Assembly (NCBI RefSeq): GCF_900112245.1
Contig: NZ_FOYX01000001.1
Coordinates: 731,856 to 795,855 of the forward strand
DNA length: 64,000 bases
Reading direction: 5' to 3'
Origin: Maribacter stanieri
GTDB lineage: Bacteria > Bacteroidota > Bacteroidia > Flavobacteriales > Flavobacteriaceae
The notes beneath the pieces are model-generated. The model was not told the DNA's origin, ran no database searches, and saw only the letters and a program-made list of their open reading frames with translations. A program made the position numbers and the translations under genes. The first letter of the stretch is position 1. Each line of letters starts with the position of its first letter. Shown here one piece after another: positions 35,359-44,277 of the stretch.

Positions 35359-36624
35359 ATGACCATCAACTTTAAAATCAAAAACCGACTGCCATTTCTT
35401 ACCACAATGGTATGTGCTGTTTTATTCATTCAGTGTAAAACAGAACCCAAACCTGTTGCAAAAACAGTTATTAATGAAACCATTTTAAAAGCTCCCGACG
35501 GATTTTCAGTTGCCGAAATCGGTAAAGATTTGGGTGCTGTGAGGCATTTGACCGTTGCAAAAAACGGAGACATTTATGCCAACAGATCTGTATTAAAAGA
35601 CGGTAAGGCAATTATCTTACTTAAAGACAGCAATAACGATGGCACTATAGATGAACAACAACAATTTGCCGAGTTGCCAGGCACCGGAATTTTAGCTACC
35701 GATGACTACCTATATGCTTCTTCTAATTCTGCCGTATTCCGTTATCAGCTAAATGAAAACCATGAGATTGTTGACACAAATTCTCCGGAAAAATTAGTGG
35801 ACGGACTCATTGATATGGGTATGGACAATGCCAAGCCTTTTACCATTGACAATAATGATAACCTATATGTAACCATTGGTTCTTGGAACGACGCCTGTAG
35901 GGATGATAATTCAGGTATGATGCCGTGTACTTTATTGGACTCTGCAGGGGGTATCTGGAAGTTTAAAGCCAATATGCTCAATCAAACTTTTGCTGATGGT
36001 TCGCGATACGCTACGGGACTTAAAAATGCGGTGGGTATCAACTGGAATGCTAAAACGAATTCCTTATTTGCAACAGATCATGGTCGCGGTGGATTGCACA
36101 ATTTTTATCCTGATGTATTTACCCAAAAACAGGATGGTGAATTACCTGCTGAAACTTTATATGAGCTTAAAGAAGGCGATGATGCGGGATGGCCTAAAAC
36201 CTATTACGATCATTTTAAAAACAGTCGATTGCTTGCTCCTGAATATGGTGGTGACGGTGAGCAAATAGCCGAAGAAAATTTTATAAAACCTATAGCAGCC
36301 TTTCCTGCACATTTAGCCCCTAATGATTTGTTGTTCTATACCGGTGATATGTTTCCTGAGAAATATAAGAACGGAGCGTTCATTGCCTTTCACAATCAAT
36401 CGTCTGAACTTAAAAAAGGATTCTTTGTAGCTTTTGTTCCTTTTAAAGATGGAAAGCCTAGCGGTGATTGGGAAATTTTCTTGGACAACTTTGCTGGATT
36501 CGATTTAGCAAACCCATCAGAAGGTACATTAAAACATCGCCCTTGTGGATTAGCACAAGGTCCGGATGGCGCATTATATGTGTGTGATGATTTTGGCGGA
36601 AGTATATTTAAGGTAACCTATTAA
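35359..36624 (+). CDS. Sorbosone/glucose dehydrogenase-like beta-propeller lipoprotein
   Basis: A 421-residue protein with a lipobox (LFIQC), followed by a six-bladed PQQ-dependent sugar dehydrogenase fold: APDGFSVAEIGKDLGAVRHL, TGLKNAVGINWNAKTNSLF, ATDHGRGGLHNFYPDVF and HRPCGLAQGPDGALYVCDD. Family members oxidise sugars with PQQ or heme at the cell surface. It is 104 bases after the DUF1080 gene and 9 bases before the DUF3500 gene, suggesting one sugar-related unit. Substrate and cofactor are unknown. Confidence 0.85.
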   Translation: MTINFKIKNRLPFLTTMVCAVLFIQCKTEPKPVAKTVINETILKAPDGFSVAEIGKDLGAVRHLTVAKNGDIYANRSVLKDGKAIILLKDSNNDGTIDEQQQFAELPGTGILATDDYLYASSNSAVFRYQLNENHEIVDTNSPEKLVDGLIDMGMDNAKPFTIDNNDNLYVTIGSWNDACRDDNSGMMPCTLLDSAGGIWKFKANMLNQTFADGSRYATGLKNAVGINWNAKTNSLFATDHGRGGLHNFYPDVFTQKQDGELPAETLYELKEGDDAGWPKTYYDHFKNSRLLAPEYGGDGEQIAEENFIKPIAAFPAHLAPNDLLFYTGDMFPEKYKNGAFIAFHNQSSELKKGFFVAFVPFKDGKPSGDWEIFLDNFAGFDLANPSEGTLKHRPCGLAQGPDGALYVCDDFGGSIFKVTY

Positions 36625-36633
36625 TTTTCACAC

Positions 36634-37638
36634 ATGAAAAAGCATTTTATTCTAATCATTGTTGCCGTTTTTCCTTTGTGTGGGTTCGCTCAAGATGTTA
36701 CGATTGTAAATCAATTTATCAGCTCGTTGACAGCGCCACAAAAGTCAAAAATAGTACATGAATTTAAAGAAGATACACGAGAAGATTGGCACTTTCTACC
36801 TTGGAGTTCTTATGAACGACAGGGACTTCCTTTAAAAGAGCTAACCGCAAATCAAAAGAAATTGGTTCACAAGCTTTTGCAATCTTCATTAAGCGAAAAG
36901 GGCTATAAGCAGACCACCGAAATTATTGGTTTAGAAAACGTATTGGCTGCTATTTCTGGAGACTCGGTCTATAGAGATCCCCAAAAATATTACGTTTCTA
37001 TTTACGGCAACCCTGCAAATGAAGATACATGGATGTGGACTTTTGAAGGGCACCATGTGTCTTTACATTTTACAACCGTTGCCGATATGGTTTCCTATTC
37101 ACCAAGATTCTTTGGTTCTAATCCTGGAAGAATAATGGATGGGAAACATAAAGGATTTAGTCCGCTGGTAAATGAAGAAGACTTAGGGCTAGCGCTCGTA
37201 AATATGTTAAGCGATAACCAGAAAAAGATTGTAATTTTTAATGACAAAGCATATAACGATATTCAAAGCTGGAATAATTCTGTAGCAGAAAAACTTCCCT
37301 CTGAAGGCATTTTGGTGAGCGATTTAAACGCAAACCAGAAAAAACAGGTTATGCGTATTATACATGAATATGTATCTACCATACCAACAGATCAAGCCAA
37401 GGAAAAAATGGATGCAATTAGAAACGAAGAATTAGATGACATGCGATTTGCATGGGCTGGGGCAACGGTTCTTGGTAAAGCACATTATTACCGTATTCAA
37501 GCCAAATCATTTATGATCGAATTTGATAATAGCCAAGACAATGCCAACCACATACATTCTGTCTGGCGCGATTTTGATGGTGATTTTGGTAGAGATTTAT
37601 TAAAAGAACATTACAAAAACAGTACACATCATCACTAA
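36634..37638 (+). CDS. Secreted DUF3500 protein
   Basis: A 334-residue protein with a signal peptide ending at GFAQ. The body matches DUF3500: FLPWSSYERQGLPLKELTAN, WMWTFEGHHVSLHFT, RIMDGKHKGFSPL, and the repeated phrase LTANQKKLVHKLL / LNANQKKQVMRII. The conserved His residues (GHHVSLH, GKHKG, KAHYYRIQ) suggest metal binding. The protein ends in a natural HHH run. It is co-transcribed with the sugar dehydrogenase-like gene and ends at a strong terminator. Its enzymatic role is not established. Confidence 0.82.
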   Translation: MKKHFILIIVAVFPLCGFAQDVTIVNQFISSLTAPQKSKIVHEFKEDTREDWHFLPWSSYERQGLPLKELTANQKKLVHKLLQSSLSEKGYKQTTEIIGLENVLAAISGDSVYRDPQKYYVSIYGNPANEDTWMWTFEGHHVSLHFTTVADMVSYSPRFFGSNPGRIMDGKHKGFSPLVNEEDLGLALVNMLSDNQKKIVIFNDKAYNDIQSWNNSVAEKLPSEGILVSDLNANQKKQVMRIIHEYVSTIPTDQAKEKMDAIRNEELDDMRFAWAGATVLGKAHYYRIQAKSFMIEFDNSQDNANHIHSVWRDFDGDFGRDLLKEHYKNSTHHH

Positions 37639-37654
37639 GGTTTTCTTAGAATAT

Positions 37655-37691
37655 TAAAAAAAAGCCCATCAGAATCTGATGGGCTTTTTTG
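37655..37691. terminator. Bidirectional terminator between DUF3500 and M14 peptidase genes
   Basis: AAAGCCCATCAGA (37661-37673) pairs with TCTGATGGGCTTT (37675-37687). A tracts on one side and T tracts on the other let it act for both convergent genes. Confidence 0.85.
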
Positions 37692-37718
37692 TATTTAATT
37701 AATTATTTCTAAAATCAC

Positions 37719-40334
37719 TTACTCTGCAGCACCTTCAAAAATGCTGTTGAAAATAAGCTTGTACGTTCCTCTTGGTTGCGCTCTAAATTGAGGTCTAAAT
37801 GCAAACAACACTACAGAACCTTTACCATAAGTTGCTTTTACCATAGCTGGCTTTTTAGCAATGTACTTTTTCTCGCCCATTGCCCAGCCGCTCATTAATA
37901 AATCTTTTTCTGCATAGTTGGCAATAACTTCAACCTGTGGTGCCGGAGCATCTTTGATATCTTCTGTACCGCCTTCTCCCTTTTTCTCTTGTTTATCTAT
38001 AACAAAAGCACGACTCTTATTAAAAGAAACCGCAACAGTGTCTTGCATACCAAAAGCCAACGGATGGGTTGTGTCTATCCCTGTTTTTATCAATGATCCA
38101 GGTATAAAGAACTCCTTACTATCCGTGCCTTCCGTAGCATCTTTAATTGGCAAACCAAATTGCTCTATTACATAATTACTGGCATCATCAAAAGCAATTA
38201 ACGTTCCTCCATTTTTTACATAGTTGCTTAATGCTAAAGATCCTTCTAAACCAATACCTCCTGTAAATTTCTCTGGCATTTTTAATGGCGAATTACCATG
38301 TAAGATTGATTTTGCACGTTGAGACGGAAGTATTAAAACATCATACTGAGACAAATCTTTTGTTTGAATATCTTTATCATGAAGCGTATCTGTTTCAAAA
38401 GCATATTCATCCATTATAAAACGTGTCCATCCTTCATCCATATTAGAAACCCAAGACTTGTATAGCCCTACTTTTGGAGCATGCACCTTGGTCAATTCTA
38501 CTTTTGGCTTTGCCGATAGCCCTGTAACTTCAAGACCATATTCGTTTGCCAAATCTTCTATAGAAGCACTACCACCAGATACAATATAAGAACCTGCAGG
38601 ATACTCTGTTTTCCCAGATTTAAAGGATGCTTTCGTTTTATATGCCGTACCACCTGCTTTCAACACTTTATTTGTTGCTACTACAGATGCATTGCTATTG
38701 GCACTTAATAAATATCCAAAAGAAGCATTGCCTTTTACCTCACCTTCATAGTAAGATGCTAAATCTGACAACTTCTCTGTAACCACTTCAAAAGGTTCCG
38801 CAATTTTATCTACCGTAACTCCCATTTGCATAGGTAGTGTCCAACCAGCTAAATCATACGGAGTATCTGGAGGACCTCCAGGATATTGAAACCGAGTTGG
38901 ATAATTTTGCTTTTCCATCAAGTCCATTAAATAGGGTCTAAACGCTTGTGCCGTATAAATTACATAAGCTCCTTTTTCATATTTCTTTCCGTTGATTTCA
39001 ACGTTTTTGGTCGTTCTTTCTATTTCAATTCCACCTCGTTGCAACACATTTACAAGATTTACAGACTCAAAAGCATCCCATTGTTCTTTTCCGATTACAT
39101 AAGCAAACGGACCTTCTGTTTTAGACTCTTCAATTGCAGAAGCACCCATTTTGTAGATATTATGCAAATAGTTGCTTTTGCGGTCAGCTGCTAAATCTAA
39201 CGTTGCCCATGTAGCGGTCAACATATAATCTACGGCATCACGAAAATGAGATTCGCCACCTTTCCAGGGATCTGGGTACATAATATCGGTACCATCTGTA
39301 GGAGTACCACCGGCAACTGTTTTAGGTAGTTTTTCTGGATCATAGAATCTTGGTGTTGGTGAGGTATGACCCACTTCTGTCAAAATACCGATCATGTTAT
39401 GGTAGTAAGGTGTTGTACGACCTCCACCGTTCCAAAACATGGTATAAAAGTTATCGGCAATTGCACCAGGCATATTCTCCAATGAAAAACGTTTGGTCAT
39501 CGCAGAACCTACTTCACTAACTCCCGCAGTAATCGCTGGATGAATTTTAGGGTTCACTGGATCTGCATATGGGGGCAAAGATATTTTTGTCCACGATGGA
39601 GAAGATTGGTGGTGGTTATATACAATCTGCGGATACCACTCGTTGTATAAAATCTTAGTGACATTGTACGTCTCTGGCATGGTATTCATAAACCAATCCC
39701 TATTATTATCATGACCCATATAGTAGTGATATAAAATTGGAGGTCTAGATGTTTCATAGGCGGTACCTAAATTTTTCTTGTACCAGTCTACCACAATATC
39801 CAAACCATCGGGATTCATTACCGGCATTAAAATAGTAATGACGTTTTCCCTAATTTTTTTCATTTCAGTACTTTCAGAAGTGGTCAAGGTATACGCCAAT
39901 TCTGAAGTCATTTGACCGTGAGCTAATTCGGTAGAGTGCATTCCGCCATCTACCCAAACAATTGCTTTACCTTCTTCAGATAATTTTAAAGCTTCATCTT
40001 CAGAAACTTGTACTCGTGCTAATTTGGTGCTGATGTCTTTCCACTTGTCTAAATCTTTTAAGTTCTCTTCACTAGAAATAAACAGGATGTACATTTTTCT
40101 ACCCAACACCGTTGTGCCTATTTCTACTTTTTTAACCCTATCGGATGAAGCATCTAATTGAGATAAGTAATCTTCAATTTGGCTGTAGTCTGCCAATTTA
40201 TAATCGTCGCCGACCTTAAAGCCGTAAACATCTTCTGGAGAAGGTACTTTTTGCGCCATCGAAACAGATATGCACGAGAGGGCTAGTACAAGGGTCAGTA
40301 ACACCGACTTGCACTTAGAGTTTTTTGTAGTCAT
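37719..40334 (-). CDS. Secreted M14-family zinc carboxypeptidase-like protein
   Basis: An 871-residue protein with a signal peptide (cleaved near SMAQ). The N-terminal third is an M14 peptidase domain: GGMHSTELAHGQ gives the His-x2-Glu zinc ligands, and YNHHQSSPSWTKISLPPYADP supplies the third His region. The remaining part holds a GATase-like region of about 400 residues (GIGLEGSLALSNYVKNGGTL, VLFAFRPQFRAQPRGTY), as in the large Bacteroidota M14 proteins. It should act on peptides or peptidoglycan in the periplasm or outside the cell. It stands alone. Confidence 0.87.
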   Translation of the reverse strand: MTTKNSKCKSVLLTLVLALSCISVSMAQKVPSPEDVYGFKVGDDYKLADYSQIEDYLSQLDASSDRVKKVEIGTTVLGRKMYILFISSEENLKDLDKWKDISTKLARVQVSEDEALKLSEEGKAIVWVDGGMHSTELAHGQMTSELAYTLTTSESTEMKKIRENVITILMPVMNPDGLDIVVDWYKKNLGTAYETSRPPILYHYYMGHDNNRDWFMNTMPETYNVTKILYNEWYPQIVYNHHQSSPSWTKISLPPYADPVNPKIHPAITAGVSEVGSAMTKRFSLENMPGAIADNFYTMFWNGGGRTTPYYHNMIGILTEVGHTSPTPRFYDPEKLPKTVAGGTPTDGTDIMYPDPWKGGESHFRDAVDYMLTATWATLDLAADRKSNYLHNIYKMGASAIEESKTEGPFAYVIGKEQWDAFESVNLVNVLQRGGIEIERTTKNVEINGKKYEKGAYVIYTAQAFRPYLMDLMEKQNYPTRFQYPGGPPDTPYDLAGWTLPMQMGVTVDKIAEPFEVVTEKLSDLASYYEGEVKGNASFGYLLSANSNASVVATNKVLKAGGTAYKTKASFKSGKTEYPAGSYIVSGGSASIEDLANEYGLEVTGLSAKPKVELTKVHAPKVGLYKSWVSNMDEGWTRFIMDEYAFETDTLHDKDIQTKDLSQYDVLILPSQRAKSILHGNSPLKMPEKFTGGIGLEGSLALSNYVKNGGTLIAFDDASNYVIEQFGLPIKDATEGTDSKEFFIPGSLIKTGIDTTHPLAFGMQDTVAVSFNKSRAFVIDKQEKKGEGGTEDIKDAPAPQVEVIANYAEKDLLMSGWAMGEKKYIAKKPAMVKATYGKGSVVLFAFRPQFRAQPRGTYKLIFNSIFEGAAE

Positions 40335-40540
40335 TTTCGAATTAGTTTGTTTGAACTAGGAATTTAAGAAATAGTAGAGAGCTAGATAAATGTTACGAAG
40401 AAAGATTATGTTAAAAGAAATGTTAATTTCTAAGTCGGTAATCTAACGGGGTTGATTTTATTGAATTGTATGTTAAGCTGAATTCTATCAGTAATTTAGA
40501 AAACACTTACGAGCTAATACTACCTAGTGTAAAAAGAAAA

Positions 40541-41587
40541 TCACTTTACAATATTGTTATTTATTGGACCAGGCTGTTGAACTTTAATAGCGCGATTATA
40601 GGCAGGATTATTTTGAAAATACTCCGCCCGAGTAATTTTAGAGGTTTTGTGATCTCCCGTATGGCTCCACCCTGGTGGCATAAAAACATACATAATCTTA
40701 TTTTTTATTCCTGGTGCCCTACTTACATCTTTAAAAAGAGCCGCGAACTCACCAAAATAGACATCAAGAAAATTACCCGAATCCATTTCTCTAGTAATAC
40801 CATATTCTATTTCAATTTCTTTCTTCTCTTCTTGATACGTACCAAAAGCATGGTCCCATATATTCAATAGATTACAGAAATTAGTATCCATATACAACGG
40901 ATTTCTTGCATGATGTACACGGTGGTGAGATGGTGTAAGTATTATCTTGTTCAAAGGTCCAAAACGTGCATCTTTAATTACATTCTCGCCTATATGGATA
41001 AATGCTCCATAAGTACCATCTATAAACATAATTAAAAACAACAGTTCTGGTTGAATACCCAATAAAATACAGACCGTAGTACGTATAATATCTGCATAAG
41101 GCGCCTCTAAAAAGAAATGTGCATGCGTTACCGAAAGATTCATGTTTTCAGGTGCATGATGTGTGGAATGAAGACACCAAAAAAGACGGACTTTATGACC
41201 CCAATAGTGATATAGAAAATGAGCAAGCTCCCACACGATATAGCCATAAATGAACCAATACCAAGTCATTTCTGTCTGGAACGGTGCATAAGATTGAAAT
41301 AAGCCAATGCAAATTGTTACCATTGCAATAGCGATAAACCTACCTATAAATCTATTAAACACATATATTAAGAAATTTACCTTGTAAACTTTGGTATCTG
41401 GCTTTTTATAGATTAAACCTAGAATCAATTCTAATATTAATAAGAGTGGTATAATAGGGTAGATGAGCGATACTACACCATCAAATGTTCTGAACTTACC
41501 ATAGTCTCCTGTCTGTAGTATTTCAAAAGCATTTGAAATACCTAGAAACCCAATTATTTCATTAAAAAATGTTTCGAAAATTTCCAT
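40541..41587 (-). CDS. Sterol-desaturase/fatty-acid-hydroxylase-family membrane enzyme
   Basis: A 348-residue protein with about five membrane helices. The di-iron His boxes are HFLYHYWGHK, LHSTHHAPENMN and SHHRVHHARN, the typical HxxxH, HxxHH and HxxHH set. Family members hydroxylate or desaturate lipids such as fatty acids, sterols or carotenoids. The C-terminal 70 residues are soluble. Upstream and downstream genes give no pathway hint, so the lipid is unknown. Confidence 0.87.
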   Translation of the reverse strand: MEIFETFFNEIIGFLGISNAFEILQTGDYGKFRTFDGVVSLIYPIIPLLLILELILGLIYKKPDTKVYKVNFLIYVFNRFIGRFIAIAMVTICIGLFQSYAPFQTEMTWYWFIYGYIVWELAHFLYHYWGHKVRLFWCLHSTHHAPENMNLSVTHAHFFLEAPYADIIRTTVCILLGIQPELLFLIMFIDGTYGAFIHIGENVIKDARFGPLNKIILTPSHHRVHHARNPLYMDTNFCNLLNIWDHAFGTYQEEKKEIEIEYGITREMDSGNFLDVYFGEFAALFKDVSRAPGIKNKIMYVFMPPGWSHTGDHKTSKITRAEYFQNNPAYNRAIKVQQPGPINNNIVK

Positions 41588-41874
41588 GCTTATTGTTTTA
41601 GTAAAATATTAATGACATCACTACAAATACGTCATTAATTCTGATCTGAAATTATAAATATGGTTGATTCTACTAAAGAACTTTAAAAATAACAAAGGCA
41701 TAAACAAATTCGACGAACAAGAGATCGGGGTCGACCGAAGTTGGAATTTATTGAATGGAGTATATTCTAATAAAACAGGTTTCTAGGCTTAAATTATTAC
41801 GGGAACTTTGAAAAAATTAGAGGTTGAGCAAGTAGATATAAAGCGTATACCTGAATTACGACATTCTTAAAAAC
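41588..41874. other. Gene-free AT-rich region beside the tRNA
   Basis: Between the hydroxylase start and the tRNA terminator. Short open stretches (for example near 41790-41870 on the plus strand) have no start codon or length to support a gene. They might be a decayed gene remnant, but I cannot assign one. Confidence 0.4.
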
Positions 41875-41902
41875 AAAAAAGAGAAGCCTTTTTGGCTTCT
41901 CT
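41875..41902 (-). terminator. Terminator of the CAU tRNA gene
   Basis: GAGAAGCC (41881-41888) and GGCTTCTC (41894-41901) form a perfect stem with a TTTTT loop, and the flanking A run gives a T tract on the minus strand, directly after the tRNA. Confidence 0.8.
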
Positions 41903-41905
41903 TAG

Positions 41906-41979
41906 TGGTCCCACCTGGACTCGAACCAGGGACCACCTGATTATGAGTCAGGTGCTCTAACCAGCTGAGCTATAGGACC
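41906..41979 (-). tRNA. tRNA with CAU anticodon (Met elongator, or Ile2)
   Basis: On the minus strand the acceptor arm GGTCCTA pairs with TGGGACC (one G-T pair). The D-loop AGCTGGTTAGA, anticodon stem CCTGA/TCAGG with loop CTCATAA, and T-loop GGTTCGAGTCC are all in place, for 74 bases. The CCA end is not encoded. A CAU anticodon can read Met, or Ile AUA after lysidine modification; the 5' G1-C72 pair excludes the usual initiator mismatch, and I cannot separate Met from Ile2 by eye. Confidence 0.92.
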
Positions 41980-42123
41980 GGTTACAATTCTATATGTTGC
42001 TCTGTAAACTCTTTTTTCGATTAAAATCGATAAAGACTGGTGCTCAAACCAGCAATTACAGAACTCGCGAATTGCGGATGCAATATTACTACTTATTTTT
42101 AACTGACACAAACAAAATAGTCC

Positions 42124-42528
42124 TTACTCCCTAATTTCTTGACACAGCTCGACCAATACCCCATTTGCAGTTTTTGGGTGAACGAAAGCAACTAACTTAT
42201 TATCAGCTCCTTTTTTAGGCTTTTCATTCAGAAGTGTAAACCCTTCAGACTTTAATCTAGCTATTTCTGCTACGATATCTTCTACCTCAAATGCTACATG
42301 GTGTATGCCTTCTCCCTGTTTTTCTAAGAATTTGGCAATAGGTCCATCTGATTCTGTGGCAGCCAAAAGCTCGATTTTATTAGGTCCGTTTTGAAAGAAA
42401 GAAGTCATTACGCCTTCAGAAGCTACTTCTTCTTGTTTATAGGGTGCTACACCCAATAATTTCTCAAAAAGCGCATTGGAATCTTCCATGTTTTTCACCG
42501 CTATACCTAAATGTTCAATCTTTTTCAT
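42124..42528 (-). CDS. mce: Methylmalonyl-CoA epimerase
   Basis: A 134-residue vicinal-oxygen-chelate enzyme that interconverts the (R) and (S) forms of methylmalonyl-CoA in propionate metabolism. The start is ATG 42528 (MKKIEHLGIAVKNMED), matching the family start; an in-frame ATG-like extension to 42636 overlaps the rbfA promoter and is discarded. Metal ligands are His7 in EHLGIAV and the GEGIHHVAFEV and VELCQ segments. It is divergent from rbfA. Confidence 0.93.
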   Translation of the reverse strand: MKKIEHLGIAVKNMEDSNALFEKLLGVAPYKQEEVASEGVMTSFFQNGPNKIELLAATESDGPIAKFLEKQGEGIHHVAFEVEDIVAEIARLKSEGFTLLNEKPKKGADNKLVAFVHPKTANGVLVELCQEIRE

Positions 42529-42582
42529 GTCTAAATTTGCTTCAGAGTGCATCACATAGGGGTTAAGATACATTTTAATATG

Positions 42583-42590
42583 TATTTTTG
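42583..42590 (+). promoter_or_regulatory. TAnnTTTG promoter box before rbfA
   Basis: TATTTTTG matches the -7 consensus exactly. It ends only 4 bases before the rbfA start codon, so transcription would start at or very near the ATG, giving a leaderless or almost leaderless message. No clear -33 box was seen, so this is tentative. Confidence 0.35.
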
Positions 42591-42594
42591 CAGT

Positions 42595-42987
42595 ATGGAA
42601 ACGCAAAGACAACGTAAAATAGCTGGGGTCATTCAAAAAGATATTGTAGATATTCTACAAAAAGCTGCCATTGATGGTGGACTTCGTAATACCCTTATAT
42701 CTGTGTCTAAGGTTGCAGTGACCACAGATTTATCTATCGCGAAAATTTACCTAAGTATTTTTCCGAACGATAAAGCAGGTGAATTAATGGAAGGTATTAA
42801 ATCTAACCAACCATTAATTAAACACGAACTTTCTCAACGTACCAGAAACCAACTGCGTAGGGTGCCAGAATTATTATTCTATTTAGACGATTCATTAGAT
42901 TATATCGAGAATATTGAAAAGTCTTTAAAAAGAGAAGAAAACCCTATAGAGAATAGAGATTTATTACCTAAGCGTAAAAAGTCTTAA
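42595..42987 (+). CDS. rbfA: 30S ribosome-binding factor A
   Basis: A 130-residue KH-type protein that helps mature 16S rRNA and the 30S subunit. The start is ATG 42595 (METQRQRKIAGVIQKDI), matching the family; upstream in-frame codons belong to the mce control region. The core shows ISVSKVAVTTDLSIAKIYLS and the end RRVPELLFYLDDSLDY, both typical. The next gene begins 4 bases later, so the two are co-transcribed. Confidence 0.95.
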   Translation: METQRQRKIAGVIQKDIVDILQKAAIDGGLRNTLISVSKVAVTTDLSIAKIYLSIFPNDKAGELMEGIKSNQPLIKHELSQRTRNQLRRVPELLFYLDDSLDYIENIEKSLKREENPIENRDLLPKRKKS

Positions 42988-42991
42988 TCGG

Positions 42992-44197
42992 TTGAATTTT
43001 CCGCTCTATATCGCCAAAAGATATGTACGTTCAAAAAGTACCCAGAACGCGGTTAACATCATTAATTTTATCACCTTTTTAGTTATAGTTATTGGTTCTG
43101 CAGCACTGTTTATTGTGCTTTCGGCTTTCGCCGGATTAAAAACCTTTAGCCTTTCCTTTACCGAGTCTTTTGATCCACAATTAAAAGCACTACCCGCAAC
43201 TGGAAAGATTTTTACCCTATCACCAGAGCAAGAACAACGTTTACAATCTGTAGACGGACTCGCATTTTACTCTAAAGAAATAGAAGAGAAAGTATCTCTT
43301 GAACATCGAGGCAAAAATCATATTGCATATATAAAAGGTGTGGATAGTAACTACACCAAGGTTACCGGTGTAGACAGCACGCTCTATATTGGAGATTGGA
43401 CTATTAACGACACTCAAGTTGTAGCGGGTTTGGGTATTGCCAATATTCTTGGGGTAACCATTAACCAGTTTCGCAGTCCAATGCAGATTTATGCTTTTAA
43501 ACCCGGTAAAGGCTCTATATCTCAACAAAGTATATCATCGCTCTACAATCAATTGCCTATGGTTATTGGTGGGGTATATGCCGTAGAAGCTGATTTGGAT
43601 AATAAATATGTATTTGCCGATTTACGTTTGACTCAGGCATTATTAGAAAAAGATTCCCTACAGATTTCTGGTATTAATTTTAAGATGGATGATGGTGTTG
43701 AACCTAGTGCTGTACGCTCAGAAATTCAGGCTGTTTTAGGTTCTAATGTGCAATTAAAAAATAGACAACAGCTGAATAGTACCCTCTATAAAATGTTGAA
43801 TACCGAAAATGTAGCTACGTATCTTATTTTCACCTTAGTACTTATTATTGCTCTTTTCAATGTTGTTGGTGCTATCATTATGATGATATTAGACAAGCAA
43901 CAGAATTCAAAAACACTGTACAGTCTTGGTACAACGATTAAGGAGTTAAGACGTATTTACTTTGTTCAAGGAATTCTTGTTACAGGTTTTGGAGGATTAA
44001 TTGGCGTGCTAATAGGCGTGCTAATTGTATGGTCACAACTGGCATTTAGTTGGCTAAAAATTACACCATCACTAGCCTACCCAGTAAAGTTTGAGTTCAT
44101 TAATATTACCATTGTTTTGGCAACAATTATTGTACTTGGTGTTATTGCTTCTAAAATAGCTAGTAGCCGTATCAATAAAAAATTGGTAGACCTTTAG
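42992..44197 (+). CDS. LolC/LolE-like ABC transporter permease (FtsX family)
   Basis: A 401-residue protein with a TTG start (MNFPLYIAKRYVRSKS), four bases after rbfA. One helix near residues 25-48 is followed by a periplasmic domain of about 220 residues and three helices at 275-400, the MacB/FtsX layout. It resembles the LolCE permeases that extract lipoproteins from the inner membrane. No ATPase is next to it. The rbfA neighbourhood is common in this group. Confidence 0.88.
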   Translation: MNFPLYIAKRYVRSKSTQNAVNIINFITFLVIVIGSAALFIVLSAFAGLKTFSLSFTESFDPQLKALPATGKIFTLSPEQEQRLQSVDGLAFYSKEIEEKVSLEHRGKNHIAYIKGVDSNYTKVTGVDSTLYIGDWTINDTQVVAGLGIANILGVTINQFRSPMQIYAFKPGKGSISQQSISSLYNQLPMVIGGVYAVEADLDNKYVFADLRLTQALLEKDSLQISGINFKMDDGVEPSAVRSEIQAVLGSNVQLKNRQQLNSTLYKMLNTENVATYLIFTLVLIIALFNVVGAIIMMILDKQQNSKTLYSLGTTIKELRRIYFVQGILVTGFGGLIGVLIGVLIVWSQLAFSWLKITPSLAYPVKFEFINITIVLATIIVLGVIASKIASSRINKKLVDL

Positions 44198-44277
44198 AAG
44201 GCCCTCATTATCTGCCCAATACAATATCCCACCTTTGTTTTTGTTATCTTATAGCACAATTAACCATTAACAAAGGC

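Noticed and set aside
40466-40870. 134-codon plus-strand frame near the hydroxylase gene
   Set aside because: It lies mostly antisense to the hydroxylase end and shows no domain; the upstream part is non-coding.
41790-41874. Short open stretch that might be a transposase remnant beside the tRNA
   Set aside because: Too short, no start codon and no recognisable motif; no inverted repeats or target duplication seen.
42529-42636. N-terminal extension of the epimerase to 42636
   Set aside because: The extra 36 residues are not part of the family and overlap the divergent rbfA start and promoter.
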